From Sordariomycetes sp. S80-01Y (lineage: Eukaryota; Ascomycota; Sordariomycetes): a stretch of 64,000 nucleotides of DNA. Location: assembly GCA_037042185.1 (NCBI GenBank), contig JAXQJY010000027.1, positions 434,001-498,000 of the forward strand, given 5' to 3'. Below are positions 1-10,239 of this stretch, piece after piece (position 1 is the stretch's first letter; the number at the start of each line of letters is the position of its first letter). Made by a program: the position numbers and the translations under genes. The notes beneath the pieces were generated by a model, which did no database searches, had not been told where the DNA came from, and saw nothing but the letters and a program-made list of their open reading frames with translations.

Positions 1-206
1 GTAGCACAGACGTCAGCAAATGCCGTCGTGAGAACGGGAAATAGTGGTTGGGTGTCATATACAGTCTGCTTGTGGTAGCGAATTTGCTGGAAAGCCAGCC
101 ACACTGCCAATCCTATCAAGGCCGCCTGCCACCACCCTTGCCCCTGGATCCGCTCAGAGAGGAGCGATAGCGCTGATGAGACTTTAACGGAAGTGTTGTT
201 CGCCAT
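1..206 (-). CDS. N-terminal part of a membrane-anchored protein, cut by the window edge
   Basis: An ATG at 206 opens a minus-strand frame that stays open to base 1 (68 codons). The product starts MANNTSVKVSSALSLLSERI and has one hydrophobic stretch at about residues 25-40 (WWQAALIGLAVWLAF) followed by basic residues, as in an N-terminal signal anchor. The rest lies outside the window, so no family can be assigned. A short N-terminal anchor upstream of a BVMO gene is compatible with a microsomal cytochrome P450, but no P450 motif is visible and this is only a guess. Same strand as the BVMO gene at 732-2922. Confidence 0.4.
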   Translation of the reverse strand, partial: MANNTSVKVSSALSLLSERIQGQGWWQAALIGLAVWLAFQQIRYHKQTVYDTQPLFPVLTTAFADVCA

Positions 207-731
207 GTTTCTATACTTCAAATCAAAGAGCATTGTACAAAACGGCAGACAGTACCAATGTATGCGGTGCGAGGTTAACTCTGATGAATTGGAGTATGGG
301 TTTTGCTTGATTTAAAGCTTCGTCAGCGAAAGCTATGTCAGTCAGCTTAGGTCACTCAGGAAGACTGCCGAACTGCTACCTTGACCCATGCACTGACCAG
401 GAGGCCCACCCACCTACGGTGCCGCGAGAAAGAATATTGCCCCGCGCGGTTTGCGTGCGCGGGCGCCGACGATAACGCGAAAAGCATGTATCTGTCAAGT
501 AGATGCGCCGCAGTGTCCTTTCACATAGATGAGGGTCAATTGCTGGCCAGGAAGGTTCCACTTGGATCTCCAAGCTGATTCACCTTGACGCATTTTCGGA
601 TCCCTTGTTCCCAGCGAAGAGAATTACGTGGATGGATTGGGCTTGGCAGTGGCATTGTATACGAAGTCACGCGCGTCTGTACGAGTGGCTCATTATCCCA
701 ATTTTTCAGTCTGAAATATTCTAAACTCCGC
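207..731. other. Intergenic region, 525 bp
   Basis: Upstream region of the minus-strand gene at the left edge and 3' flank of the BVMO gene. Short frames on both strands show no recognisable product. No repeat or RNA gene seen. Confidence 0.6.
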
Positions 732-2922
732 TCACTCAATAACCCAAGGCGTATCAGAGTTCCGTATATATGGTGTCAATTTCTGCGGCTCACAGTCATA
801 CTCGGCTTTGATTCGCCCATTGCCCAAAAACGCCCAAGGGTTATCATCGAGATACTCAATGTCGAAGTGCTCGAACCTTGGTGTCTTGATTGTTTTGAGG
901 AAGTGGACAGACTTGTAAGGCGTCAGTTAGCTGCGAGATTAACGAGGGGAGACATTTGTTGACCACAAATACACTTACAGATCCGCCCCAGACAAGAACC
1001 TTGCCGTCTGTTGTATTGTTCTTATACCAGCTTCGGCATGGTCCAGAAAACACGCCAGTCCCGTGCCATGCGTCAATGTATTCATTGAGCTGATCGACCA
1101 CCTTTTCCTTGACATCAAAGCTCTTAATGCGGTCACTCTGCATCTTCCTGGCCATTTGAATGACATACTCTATCTCCGTCTCAAAACAGGGCAGAACTGT
1201 GCCATTAGCAAGGTTTCCTCTAGGTCCATTCATGACATAGTAATTGGGGAACCCCGGTGCGCCCATGCCTAGGTAGCATTTGGGCATCTTCGACCAAGCA
1301 TCCCGAATATCGTGGCCGCCGCGCCCGACAAGCTTGAAGTGTGGCGTCCAAGCCATGTCGTAACCAGTTGCGCAAACAACCATGTCCACTTCGTGACTGA
1401 CACCGTCGTCCATTTCCAAGCCCGTCTTCGTCACGCGCTTCACGTTACCGAAAATACACTCGACGTTGGGCTTGATGAGAGTCTCGAGGTACCCATCTCC
1501 AGGGGTTAGGCGCCTGGTAGTAGACTAAGCACGAAGAAATTGGAACCAAGAGACAGGAAACCACTCACCTACATCCAACCGGCCAGCTAGGGATCAGCTT
1601 CTCCGTTAAAATTAGATCATTCTCTAATCTGCGTTCCATTTCGGAAGGCATGTACTTTTCTACCATTCTCGAGGCGTCGGTGTCCTTGTAAAAGATGGCA
1701 AATCCAGTGTTTATGGCGAACTCTATCCGCTTCCTGTAATCCAGGAAGTATTTCGGGTCTTCGCGGAGGCGTTGCATCTCCCTGTCGCTGTAGTAATACT
1801 GGCCCAGACTGGGCATGTGAGCCTCGGCGTCCTCGACGATGGTTTTTTGGTCTCCGTTCTTCATTTCAGCATTCGCCGGCGCAGCGATGTCGACAGGGAC
1901 GCGAGGCATAGGACTTGCAATCCAGGTGCTTCCTCTCATGATGCACTTAAGACTCGTAGCGGCTTTGACAGTGTCATGGTTAGTTAACTCTATCTCGTGT
2001 CTTGCCATGATGAGGTCTAGGACGGACTTTTTTGAACTTGGGGTATCACTTGGATGGCGGAAGATCCGTTACCAAGAACTGCAACCCTCTTGTTGCTGTA
2101 GTCGGCATTCTCTGCATGGGCTGTCAGAAACCCTCATGATCTCCGCTTGTCGTGTTCTCGAAGATTCACGTACGATTCCAGTTCCCAGTGTGTAAGAGAT
2201 CGCCACCGTAATCATGAAGCCCTTCAATATCAGGCCCTACAGAGTGTTCAGCGGTGGTCCTCCATATACCCAGCGTTACCAGGCGAGCGGGCAAATAGTG
2301 GTGTCGATTGCTTACAGCGGTACTGATTCAAAAGGCCTGAGCCGTTCATAAGAATATCACACCAGTCGGTGAATTTCTCTCCACTGTGCTCGACCTCGAC
2401 AGCCCACTGTCCCTTGTCCTCGTGCCACACAGCGCCAATCACCTTGTGCTGCAGCTTGATGTACTTGCGTAGACCATACTTTTCGCAAAAGTTGAGAAAG
2501 TACTCTTGAATATCCGGCGAAAAGGCATAGTACGACTTCCAGTCAGGGTTGGGCTCGAAGGTGTAAGTGTATATATGTGCCGGCACGTCGCAGGCGCATC
2601 CCGGGTACCTGTTCTGCAGCCAGGTGCCACCGACCTCACTATTCTTGTCGTAACAGACTAGTTCATATTCTGTCATCTGGCGTTCGAACTTATAGGCAGC
2701 ACAGAGCCCTGTGGCTCCTGCGCCGACATGTACAATGCGTAGCTTGCGTGGTTGGGAGTGCCATTGTTGTAGGAGCTCAAATGGCTTGTGGGACGGACCT
2801 AGGACATCGTTCTCCTTCTCATTGCTTCCAAGCGAAAAGTTGCAAGCCTCAGGCTCGGATGCAAAGGTGCCATTCTCCTCGGTTACGTTGGATATAGAAG
2901 TCATTGTGTTTGTAGTAGACAA
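732..2922 (-). CDS. Baeyer-Villiger-type flavin monooxygenase
   Basis: Six exons on the minus strand (2316-2922, 2174-2236, 2028-2120, 1569-1962, 979-1513, 732-911) join in frame to 623 aa. Introns are 53-79 nt, GT-AG. The product inserts one oxygen next to a ketone using FAD and NADPH, giving an ester or lactone. Visible motifs: FAD-binding VGAGATG near residue 66; GGTWLQNRYPG near 98; the BVMO fingerprint region YGGDLLHTGNWN near 212, where the usual F is Y and the last position is N rather than P or D; NADPH-binding LGNGSSA near 239; then the conserved LIPSWPVGC and VVCATGYD segments. An ATG six codons downstream could also start the protein. It shares a 457-bp divergent promoter with the hydrolase at 3380. 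Class is well supported; substrate is unknown. Confidence 0.93.
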
Positions 2923-3379
2923 GCAAAGTCAACGGTGATAGACAATGGGCTCAAGGAGAGGAAAACGGGGCAACGTTTCCAAGATACTTCCAACTCTTTG
3001 GGGGGGCTTCGGTGATGTCCTTGTACTTCTTATCACAAAATAGGGGAAGGAGGTTCGAGATTCCAGAGCGGGTCTCATGCTCGTACAATCCTACTGGGCA
3101 ACCCAACCAAGATTGCACCGCACCTCGGGTTCAGTGTCGTGGGCGTTGTCAGCGTTCCTGACATAGACTCCGCGGTCTGACCTACCGGGTCCGCACGCGC
3201 CCGCAGCATAATTTGGCCACACAAAGCCACGTGCCCTCGACAACTTACCCAGGAACTCATGGAATTCTCTGTTCGGGAATATTGTTGGGCAGCACCGCGT
3301 GCATCCGATTGATATTATCTCGTCGTTAGTTAGGGCTTTCTACACCTAACCGACACTCCCGAAGAGCCAAGCTGAAGCC
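2923..3379. promoter_or_regulatory. Divergent promoter between BVMO and alpha/beta hydrolase genes
   Basis: A 457-bp gap separates the two start codons, which point away from each other, so both genes are probably controlled from here. A CCGCGG palindrome, of the kind bound by some Zn2Cys6 proteins, lies at 3170-3175. This is a single site and not proof of regulation. No clear TATA box seen. Confidence 0.5.
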
Positions 3380-4468
3380 ATGGATCAGACGTCTGTGAAA
3401 CCACCTCAAATCAAATCCGACGGTGCAGGTTATGGTTTTGTATACACATGCTACCTTCACTCAATATCATGGCTGCTGCGTAAAAGCGTTGCCGCCGTGA
3501 CGGGCACTGGCGACCTGTTTGACAAGCAGGTTACTGTTCCCACCCCAGGGCTAGGAGAAGGAAACGTTCGAATCTCAGTTTGCCTCCCAAAAACGCCTCT
3601 TGTCAGGGAGCAGGACTCTTCGCCTATTCCTTTCATCTTGGTGGCCGAAGGGGGAGGTTTTGTGCTCGGACAACCTAGCGATGGGGAGCACATTGATCGC
3701 ATGTTGAGCGACGAGGTAATTTCGACTCTCTCTGAGACTGAATTGAATCATTATTAATGATATTCGCAGCTTGGTGCCGCAGTAATCTCGGTGGACTATG
3801 CTAAATCACCGAGGTACCCATTTCCCCATGCTCTACTCCAGCTTTACGAGGTCGTTCGATGGGCGACCAATCCAGATCTTGTACAAAGAGCTCTAAGCGT
3901 CAAATTTGATCCCTCTCGGGTTGCTTTTATGGGAAATTCTGCGGGCGGGAACCTAACAGCAAGTCTCAGCCTCCTCTTGTCTTTCACGCATGGGCCATGC
4001 GCGGTATTCAAGAAGCAATTGCCCGAATCGTTCCGACAAGTAGCACAAGTCCTTTTGTATCCAAGCCTCTCTTGTAACGTACCATACGTTGATCGATACG
4101 AGGCAGGGGACGAAGCGGTCCGCACCGCCAGTCTGCCTGTCTGGGCAGCAACCCTGATGGAGGCTTCGTACCTACCACCACACGTCGACTCGCAGCAAAT
4201 ATTTATCGCACCTGTGGATGCACATGTCGAGCTTCTCAAATCAGTGGGTCTTACACCAGCTCTTTGCATCACTGCTGGCAAGGACTGTTTGAAATATGAA
4301 GCCGAGAGATACGTGGCTATGCTGCAAGAGGCAGGATGTCACGTTGAGCATCGCGAGTGTACTGAGGCGGTTCATGGTTTCAGCCATTACAAAAAGGGCT
4401 ATGAAACTGATAGAGAGAATTGTTGGAAATGGGTGGTGGGATTCCTTCAGGCGCGGTATCGCAGCTGA
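3380..4468 (+). CDS. Alpha/beta hydrolase, hormone-sensitive lipase type
   Basis: Two exons (3380-3715 and 3770-4468; 54-nt intron) give 344 aa. Likely hydrolyses a carboxylic ester. The nucleophile motif GNSAGG puts the catalytic Ser near residue 169, with Asp near 285 (TAGKDCL) and His near 315 (AVHGF) completing the triad. In the HSL family the oxyanion loop normally reads HGGG; here it reads EGGG (about residues 90-93), while the following GF and the DYAKSPRYPFP segment are kept. Divergent from the BVMO gene, which suggests it opens the ester or lactone made by that enzyme (inference). Its 3' end faces the gene at 4551-5213 with only 82 bp between them. Confidence 0.9.
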
Positions 4469-4550
4469 ATCTTGGAGCCAACGGATACGAAGTTCCAACT
4501 CGGAAAAGTATCATGTGAAGCTCGTCATCAAGACCTCAAACTGTTCTCTC

Positions 4551-5213
4551 CTACTCTAGAAGCGCATATTTCAAGAGGAAAACATGGTCAACAGCGTCTG
4601 GGCCCAATTTGACCTCCGCACTGGTGGCGTCCCTCTCCGTATCAAATCCAAGCAAGGACGACCACCACGTACTTTCGTCCAGGTCAACAGCGTAGCCACC
4701 TCGACAGTCAACAGCGCCGACATTCGCGCTCTCGAGGCTCTTCGCCCTCCCCGAAGCCTTGCCCTCCGCGCCATCATCCCACACAACAACTTTGGCAACA
4801 GAAACTTTCCTATCTAACATACCCGCGTGTCCAAAGTCAAAGTGACGCACCAGCGGTCTACCTGGAGTGAACAGCTTGGTGATGGCTTCGATAACAGGCG
4901 GGAAACCGGGCGTGAGCCAGAAGTCCCAATGGTCCTCGATCCTATGCCAGTCCAGCAACCAGACGAACGCTTTCGGGTCGTCAACGGAGAACCCCCAAGC
5001 AATCTTGCGAATGCCCTTGGCGTAGCGGGCACCCGGCCGGCAATTTTCGACAATCTGCGACTCAAATTCGGACGCGGCGGCTTCGTGATCCAGATCATAG
5101 GGAGGCTGGAGGTTGAATATGGCGATTTCGGTAACTGGCTTGCCTTTGGAAGAGCCTGGCGTGTTGGCGTTGAGATGGGCAGCATAGCCTGCCATCTGGT
5201 CTGAGGTGGCCAT
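4551..5213 (-). CDS. Dimeric alpha/beta-barrel-like protein (EthD/ABM-type), function unknown
   Basis: Single exon, 220 aa, starting MATSDQMAGYAAHL. Residues from about 27 to 125 read like a ferredoxin-like alpha/beta barrel half: a beta strand (VTEIAIFNLQ), an acidic helix, WGFSVDDPKAFVWLLDW, then FWLTPGFPPVIEAITKLF and a closing strand VRHFDFG. The C-terminal 95 residues begin with another strand (VSVAKVVVWDD) and end VDHVFLLKYALLE, suggesting a second, diverged half. Such folds are found in small oxygenases, cyclases and stress proteins of fungal pathways. No catalytic residues can be named. Its place between the BVMO/hydrolase pair and a regulator suggests it belongs to the same group. 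Confidence 0.75.
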   Translation of the reverse strand: MATSDQMAGYAAHLNANTPGSSKGKPVTEIAIFNLQPPYDLDHEAAASEFESQIVENCRPGARYAKGIRKIAWGFSVDDPKAFVWLLDWHRIEDHWDFWLTPGFPPVIEAITKLFTPGRPLVRHFDFGHAGMLDRKVSVAKVVVWDDGAEGKASGRAKSLESANVGAVDCRGGYAVDLDESTWWSSLLGFDTERDATSAEVKLGPDAVDHVFLLKYALLE

Positions 5214-5630
5214 TTCGACAGGTCGGGTTTAATTGAGTTCGTTTTGAGGAATATCACAGGCCCAGCGTAGAGACCCAAATGTCGACTAGTACCGCAGGGT
5301 GTTTGTGATGTCCCTGTAAGTTGACTCGTCGATCAGCTATCCCTTTTGTAGCGCAAAAGTGGCTCAGGCCCTTTGACTACTTTTTGTGTACTTTACTGAA
5401 CTAGATCAACATTAGTATGCAGTGAATTTCTTTAATCGGTCAAATTTGGTCACGTTGTTTGCCACTGTCCTCCAGGCCTGCGTGTGATGCCGGTCCCGTG
5501 TCGATTTAGCTCTGTCAGTCCGGCTGACATAGCCAAACTGACAACGCCGAAAGCCGGGCGCTCGGGCGATGGGCAGACTTGAACAGGCAGTGTATATATT
5601 TAGATTCGTATTCGTAATCGCACTGATCAG
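5214..5630. other. Intergenic region, 417 bp
   Basis: Lies between the start of the barrel protein gene and the 3' end of the bZIP gene, both on the minus strand. Locally somewhat AT-rich around 5340-5460. No feature recognised. Confidence 0.6.
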
Positions 5631-7310
5631 CTAATCGTAGTGTGAAAGTTGGCAGTGTGCAAATTGAGGATGGAGCTCGCCAAACTTCCGACTGATCCTC
5701 CAGGCATCAATGTTACAGGCTTGACGCTCAATTATCGAAAGTACATCAGTCCTCCCTATCAAGTCGCCTGAAGAGTCCATAGGCGACCAGTTGGTGCTCA
5801 AGTGGCGGAGAAGAGACGTTCCTGTAGCCTCTGTATCTGCGGTCAACGCATCGCGGATCAGTGTGCGTCGGACATCTGGCCTAAGCTCAAGTCATCAGCT
5901 TCGTGGCGGTAAAAATGAGTCAGAGTCCTACCAGACAAGCATTCCGATACTCACGGAGTGTGGAATCCGTCTCTCGAGATCTGTCGGCCTCATGAAGTCG
6001 GGAACCTGGAGGTACGCAGCTTGTGTTCCGATCACGTACCACTACGTAAATGAAATCAGCATCGCCTTGGTTCACAAACCTTGCATTCAGTTGAAAATGA
6101 TAGGGGGCAGAACAGAATCGCCAGCTGAGACCTAAACCTTACATACCCGCAATGCCAAATACTGAACCCAAAAGATAGCCAGGAGGTTATGGAGTGGCAT
6201 AGGACCATATCCGCAGATGAAATGATACAAGCGGTACGCCAAAATATCCGACGACCTGTTTGATAGCACAGAATGCAGCGTAGGCTTCTGTGTCGGGTAC
6301 AGCCCTGTAGCATGTTGTGTCTTTGCCTCGTCAATGATGCCAAGCAACAGCCTATCCCATGTACAAGTCGCCGTGGTCATCGGGAATATCTGATGCTCTG
6401 CACTGAAGGCAACAGAACATGGTGAGACGGAGAGAGCTGGTAAGTAAGACTGATGCTGCTGCTCGGTGAGTTCCAGATCCAACATTGTATCGTCGAGCAT
6501 GCTGCGCATATATGGCTCCAACTCAAGTTCGGTAGCGACGTTGGGGCCTCCGGTATGACCCATGTTGCCGAGCTGCGTTGAGTAGTATCCCGAGTTGGAA
6601 ACATCTGTCTGGCTCGTGTCCGTTGTTACTTTCTCGGACGGCCCGCCAATGTCGAAACAGTTGTCCCGGTCCTTACTGATGTCTAGAGTCACCGCGTTCG
6701 TATACGCTGTTCTTCTGCGACAGTCCGCCAAACTATTTGGAGCGAAGTCGGTGTCGAAGGGGTGCTCCGCAACAGACGCCGGTGTCGAAGGCACTGCTTC
6801 AATTGTCGAGGTAACCCTTGGTTCAGCACCGTTCCTTGGCGTACTCTTCGTTACTTCAGGCATTCCACTCTGCCTTTCATTTGAGAATGGCGTCGTTGTA
6901 GATGTGGCCGAAGATAAATGCTCAAGCCCACCGCCCGCGCCGTCGTGTTGATCTCCCCCTCTTGATGGCGAAGAGCAAGCAGCTCCGGTGCTGTCAGGCA
7001 GTTCAGGTCCGCCCGATAGATTGTTTATCCGACTCAGGAGCGACTCGAGTTTATGACACCGCTCTCTCAAGCTCTCATTGTCTGCCATGAGCGCCGCCAC
7101 GTGAGGGTTGCCGCTGTGTGAGCAGCTCTGCTTGTAGGAATCCACCATTTCTTCCAGCTTCCGGACATACGCCCGGTGTCGCTCTCGGTGGTGTCGCTGT
7201 GCTTGGCGGTCCGTGTCTCTCTTCCTGGCCCTCCGTGCCCTTTCCGCGTCGGTCTTTGAAGTAGCACCGGACGGGGTGGGCCGTTGCGACCTGGTGGATG
7301 GTCTGGCCAT
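5631..7310 (-). CDS. bZIP transcription factor with DUF3425 domain
   Basis: Three exons (6147-7310, 5932-6041, 5631-5880) join in frame to 507 aa; introns 105 and 51 nt. The N-terminus is basic, and residues 25-50 (RKRDTDRQAQRHHRERHRAY) form a bZIP-like DNA-contact region followed by a short leucine zipper (KLEEMVDSY, LRERCHKLESLL). The middle is Ser/Thr-rich and unstructured. The C-terminus from about residue 330 matches the DUF3425 pattern: LLLGIIDEAK, then after splicing LRWYVIGTQAAYLQVPDF, a proline/histidine segment and LVWPDVRRTLI. Proteins of this build often sit in fungal metabolic clusters and control neighbours. It is the likely regulator of the BVMO/hydrolase group (inference). The splice model is supported because only these sites restore the DUF3425 pattern. 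Confidence 0.88.
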
Positions 7311-8238
7311 GATTTATGGAGCAGGTCGCTGAGGAAGCAATTGAGAAGATGAAATTCTGCCTGCCGTGGCACTGCTGCTAGACGAGTACATATGTGGACT
7401 CTTTTCACGTAGGCATGCCCTCTGAGTTGGAATGCTTGCTGGTGTAGCTTCCGAGGACTACGGTAATTACACTGGGCGAAGTTGCTCCCCGTCACTCCGT
7501 CAGTCTCTTCCCCGCATTTTGAATACCATGCCCAATTGCAGCGCACCACAGGCCTGGCCCCCTCAGGGTGGTGTCGCGGGCAGGACAAGATGAAGGTCGC
7601 ATGCAAATTATTGCACAAGTATGCATCCTTGGGTTGAATCTTGCTCCCGCTTTGAGTTGGATTGAGGACATCGTGGTAAAGTATCCGCGTTGTGTTTTTG
7701 GCGGCGTTCATATCTGATGCGAGCTTGATGCGCGGTCGTTGCGACGGGACCGTTAAACTGAAGAGCCATTCCCATATCAGAGAGCTAAACACCCAATGAG
7801 TCGTTGAATGTCCTGACATGCCTCCATCACGTCGGTTTAGCTTCTGAGCTAGGCCCTGGTAGACCATATGCGCGGGTGATCTGCGTTGGTGATGGGAGAG
7901 ACTGCCACGAAGTAGGGTAGGGGAATGGTCGGGCCGACCCATCCAAACTTGGTTGTTCCTCACATCTGTGCCAAAAGCCATTCCATCTCTAGAGTCAGGT
8001 ATTGTAAGAATATGTAGACATTGACAGTGGAAGACCAAACTTAGGCGACTTGGACGTCTGGGGGACTCCCGATTAGGTCGAGTTGCCTAATTCGGATTGT
8101 GACCCCTCGACCACCACCACCACTGGCACTGCCGACGTCACCCCTCATACGTGTCGAGCGCCTTTCAATTAGGGAACACCACTGCATTCAAGGGTAGCAT
8201 AGACATTTCTGTCAGACTCAGAATTGAGACGAGCCAGA
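7311..8238. promoter_or_regulatory. Divergent intergenic region between bZIP and M20 hydrolase genes
   Basis: 928 bp upstream of both genes, which are transcribed apart. A minus-strand frame crosses most of it but runs into the bZIP coding region in another frame and has no recognisable product. No TATA box stood out. Confidence 0.5.
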
Positions 8239-9788
8239 ATGTTGCCACGCAATCTTCTCAGAGCGTCACGCTCGCCTTTCGCGGTGCCACGCGGTCGACC
8301 CCTCCAGCGTCGCGCCCTCTCTGGCCTCGCCATCAACTCTGATCGATTGATGGAAACCCTCCACGAGACATGCAAATGGGGAGCAGCTCATCGCTACGGA
8401 CAGTCAGTGCGCCTCCACGCTCCCATCAACGCTCCGGCCGCTGACCATGATCGCTAGGAAAGAGACCGAGACGGGCATGGCGAGGCTGGCGCTGAACGAC
8501 GATGACGCCAAGGTACGGCGCTGGTTCGCCGAAGAGGTCGAGAAGCTCGGTTGCAAGCTCACGGTTGACGAAATGGGCAACATGTTTGCCAGACAAGCCG
8601 GTTCTCTCGGATCTCCTGAGCCCATGACGGCCATGGGCAGTCACCTCGACACGCAGCCGCGAGGCGGCAGATATGATGGCATCCTCGGAGTGATGGCTGC
8701 TTTGGAGGTGTTGCGGACTTTCAAGGACCAGAACCATAAGACATCATTCGACGTCGGAATCATCAACTGGACGAAGTGAGTCTCACTCAAATTTTCTCTC
8801 TGGCGCGCGTGTGTCGCATTCTCTGACGCACCCAAGCGAGGAGGGAGCCCGCTTCCCCAAGTCTATGGTCTCCTCTGGCGTCTGGGCAAACTCTATCCCT
8901 CTAGAGACAGGCCACTCCCTGGGCGACATCTTCAAACCGGAAGTCACGATCCGGTCCGAGCTAGAGCGACACGGCTTCAAGGGTGAAGTTCCGTGCTCGA
9001 GTTCCACCAACCCCCTTGGGGCGCATTTTGAATTGCACATAGAGCAGGGGCCTATCCTAGAGGACGGAGGCAAGAAAATCGGTGTTGTGCAAGGTGCGCA
9101 GGCCTACAAGTGGCTGACCTTCACGGTTCGCGGACGAGATGCGCACACTGGAACCACGCCATTAAGAGCACGAAGCGATCCCGTCCTGGCTGCGAGTAAG
9201 ATGATTGCCCGGTCGAACCAAATTGCCAAGTCCTACGGGGCTTTGGCCTCGACAGGTATTGTTCAGATTCCCCCTGGCTCGTCGACTAATACCCTTGCAT
9301 CCGAGATGAAGTTCACGCTCGACGTGCGGCACCACGAGGACGACGTCGTGAAGGGCGTTCTAGAACAATGCCTGCAAGCATTCGAGTCAATCGCGAAGGA
9401 GGATGGAAGGGGAGTCAATTTGAACTGGACGGTGGACACTGATTCGCCAGCTGTCAAATTTGACACCGAGTGTATCGATGCAGTGCGAAGTGCCGCAGAA
9501 GAGCTCGTCGGCAGTCACGGTTGGCAAGAAATTACGAGTGGCGCAGGACACGACAGCGTCTACACTAGTAAATGCTGCCCAACGACGATGATCTTCGTCC
9601 CCTGTCGGGATGGGGTCAGCCACCATCCCGAGGAATACTGTTCTTCCGAAGATTGGTGAGTCGAACCCCTGTCGTTACGGCACTATCTCCTCTAACGCAC
9701 CTTGCCTAGTTCCATTGGAGCTCAGGCACTCCTTGAAGCAGTTTTCAACTACGACAACCTCAGACTGAGGAAGAGCAAGGATCAATGA
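8239..9788 (+). CDS. M20-family N-carbamoyl amino acid hydrolase / beta-ureidopropionase-like amidohydrolase
   Basis: Four exons (8239-8402, 8458-8775, 8837-9655, 9710-9788) join in frame to 459 aa. The family uses two metal ions to hydrolyse C-N bonds of N-carbamoyl amino acids, beta-ureidopropionate or allantoate. Metal ligands visible: GSHLDTQ (His near 117), GGRYDGI (Asp near 128), TNEEGARF (Glu near 162), HFELHIEQGP (His near 228), and HHPEEY near the end; GAGHDSVY is also conserved. The Arg-rich first 30 residues resemble a mitochondrial targeting peptide. Substrate cannot be fixed. It is divergent from the bZIP gene, so it may share that gene's control, but it could equally be an ordinary pyrimidine/purine catabolic enzyme. 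Confidence 0.92.
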
Positions 9789-10239
9789 CCAGGAGGCGCG
9801 TGTGCTCTGACTCGGATTTGCTCGATGTCCCTCTAGCCCGTCGGAGACGTTCCCGGCGCGCGCTGCATGGCGTTGGTGGCGATCATCATACGGGGAGCTC
9901 TGAAGGTTCAGGCGGGGGGGGACCATACCAGCGGAACGCTTCTAGCTTGCCATGGGCATGACTCGCCCGCTACCACCCCGCTCGAAATTAGTAGAGAGCC
10001 GTGACGCCGTGAATTTGACTGCCGATGCCTTTCTAGCTGCAATAACCTGCTCGCTTTGCAAGCGCTAGCAGTGGGAATAATGAGAAGAGGAAGAGGCCGC
10101 TTGTGTCGGGGGTGGTGTAATTGCTCTACAGCACCTCTGCATCTTCAATCAACCATTTCTTTCATTACCGCCTTTCCATCCATCTCTTTGACTGATTCAT
10201 CGCCGCTGCTTCATCCATGTCTTGCTCTAAGGTTTTGTG
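9789..10239. other. Intergenic region, 451 bp
   Basis: Between the M20 hydrolase stop and the rhodopsin-like gene start, both on the plus strand. A pyrimidine-rich stretch at about 10140-10215 fits a fungal 5' leader. Nothing else recognised. Confidence 0.5.

Noticed and set aside
7067-8038. Minus-strand frame of 323 codons upstream of and overlapping the bZIP gene
   Set aside because: It runs into the bZIP coding sequence in another frame, is rich in Arg/Pro/Gly as expected of a shadow, and has no recognisable domain.
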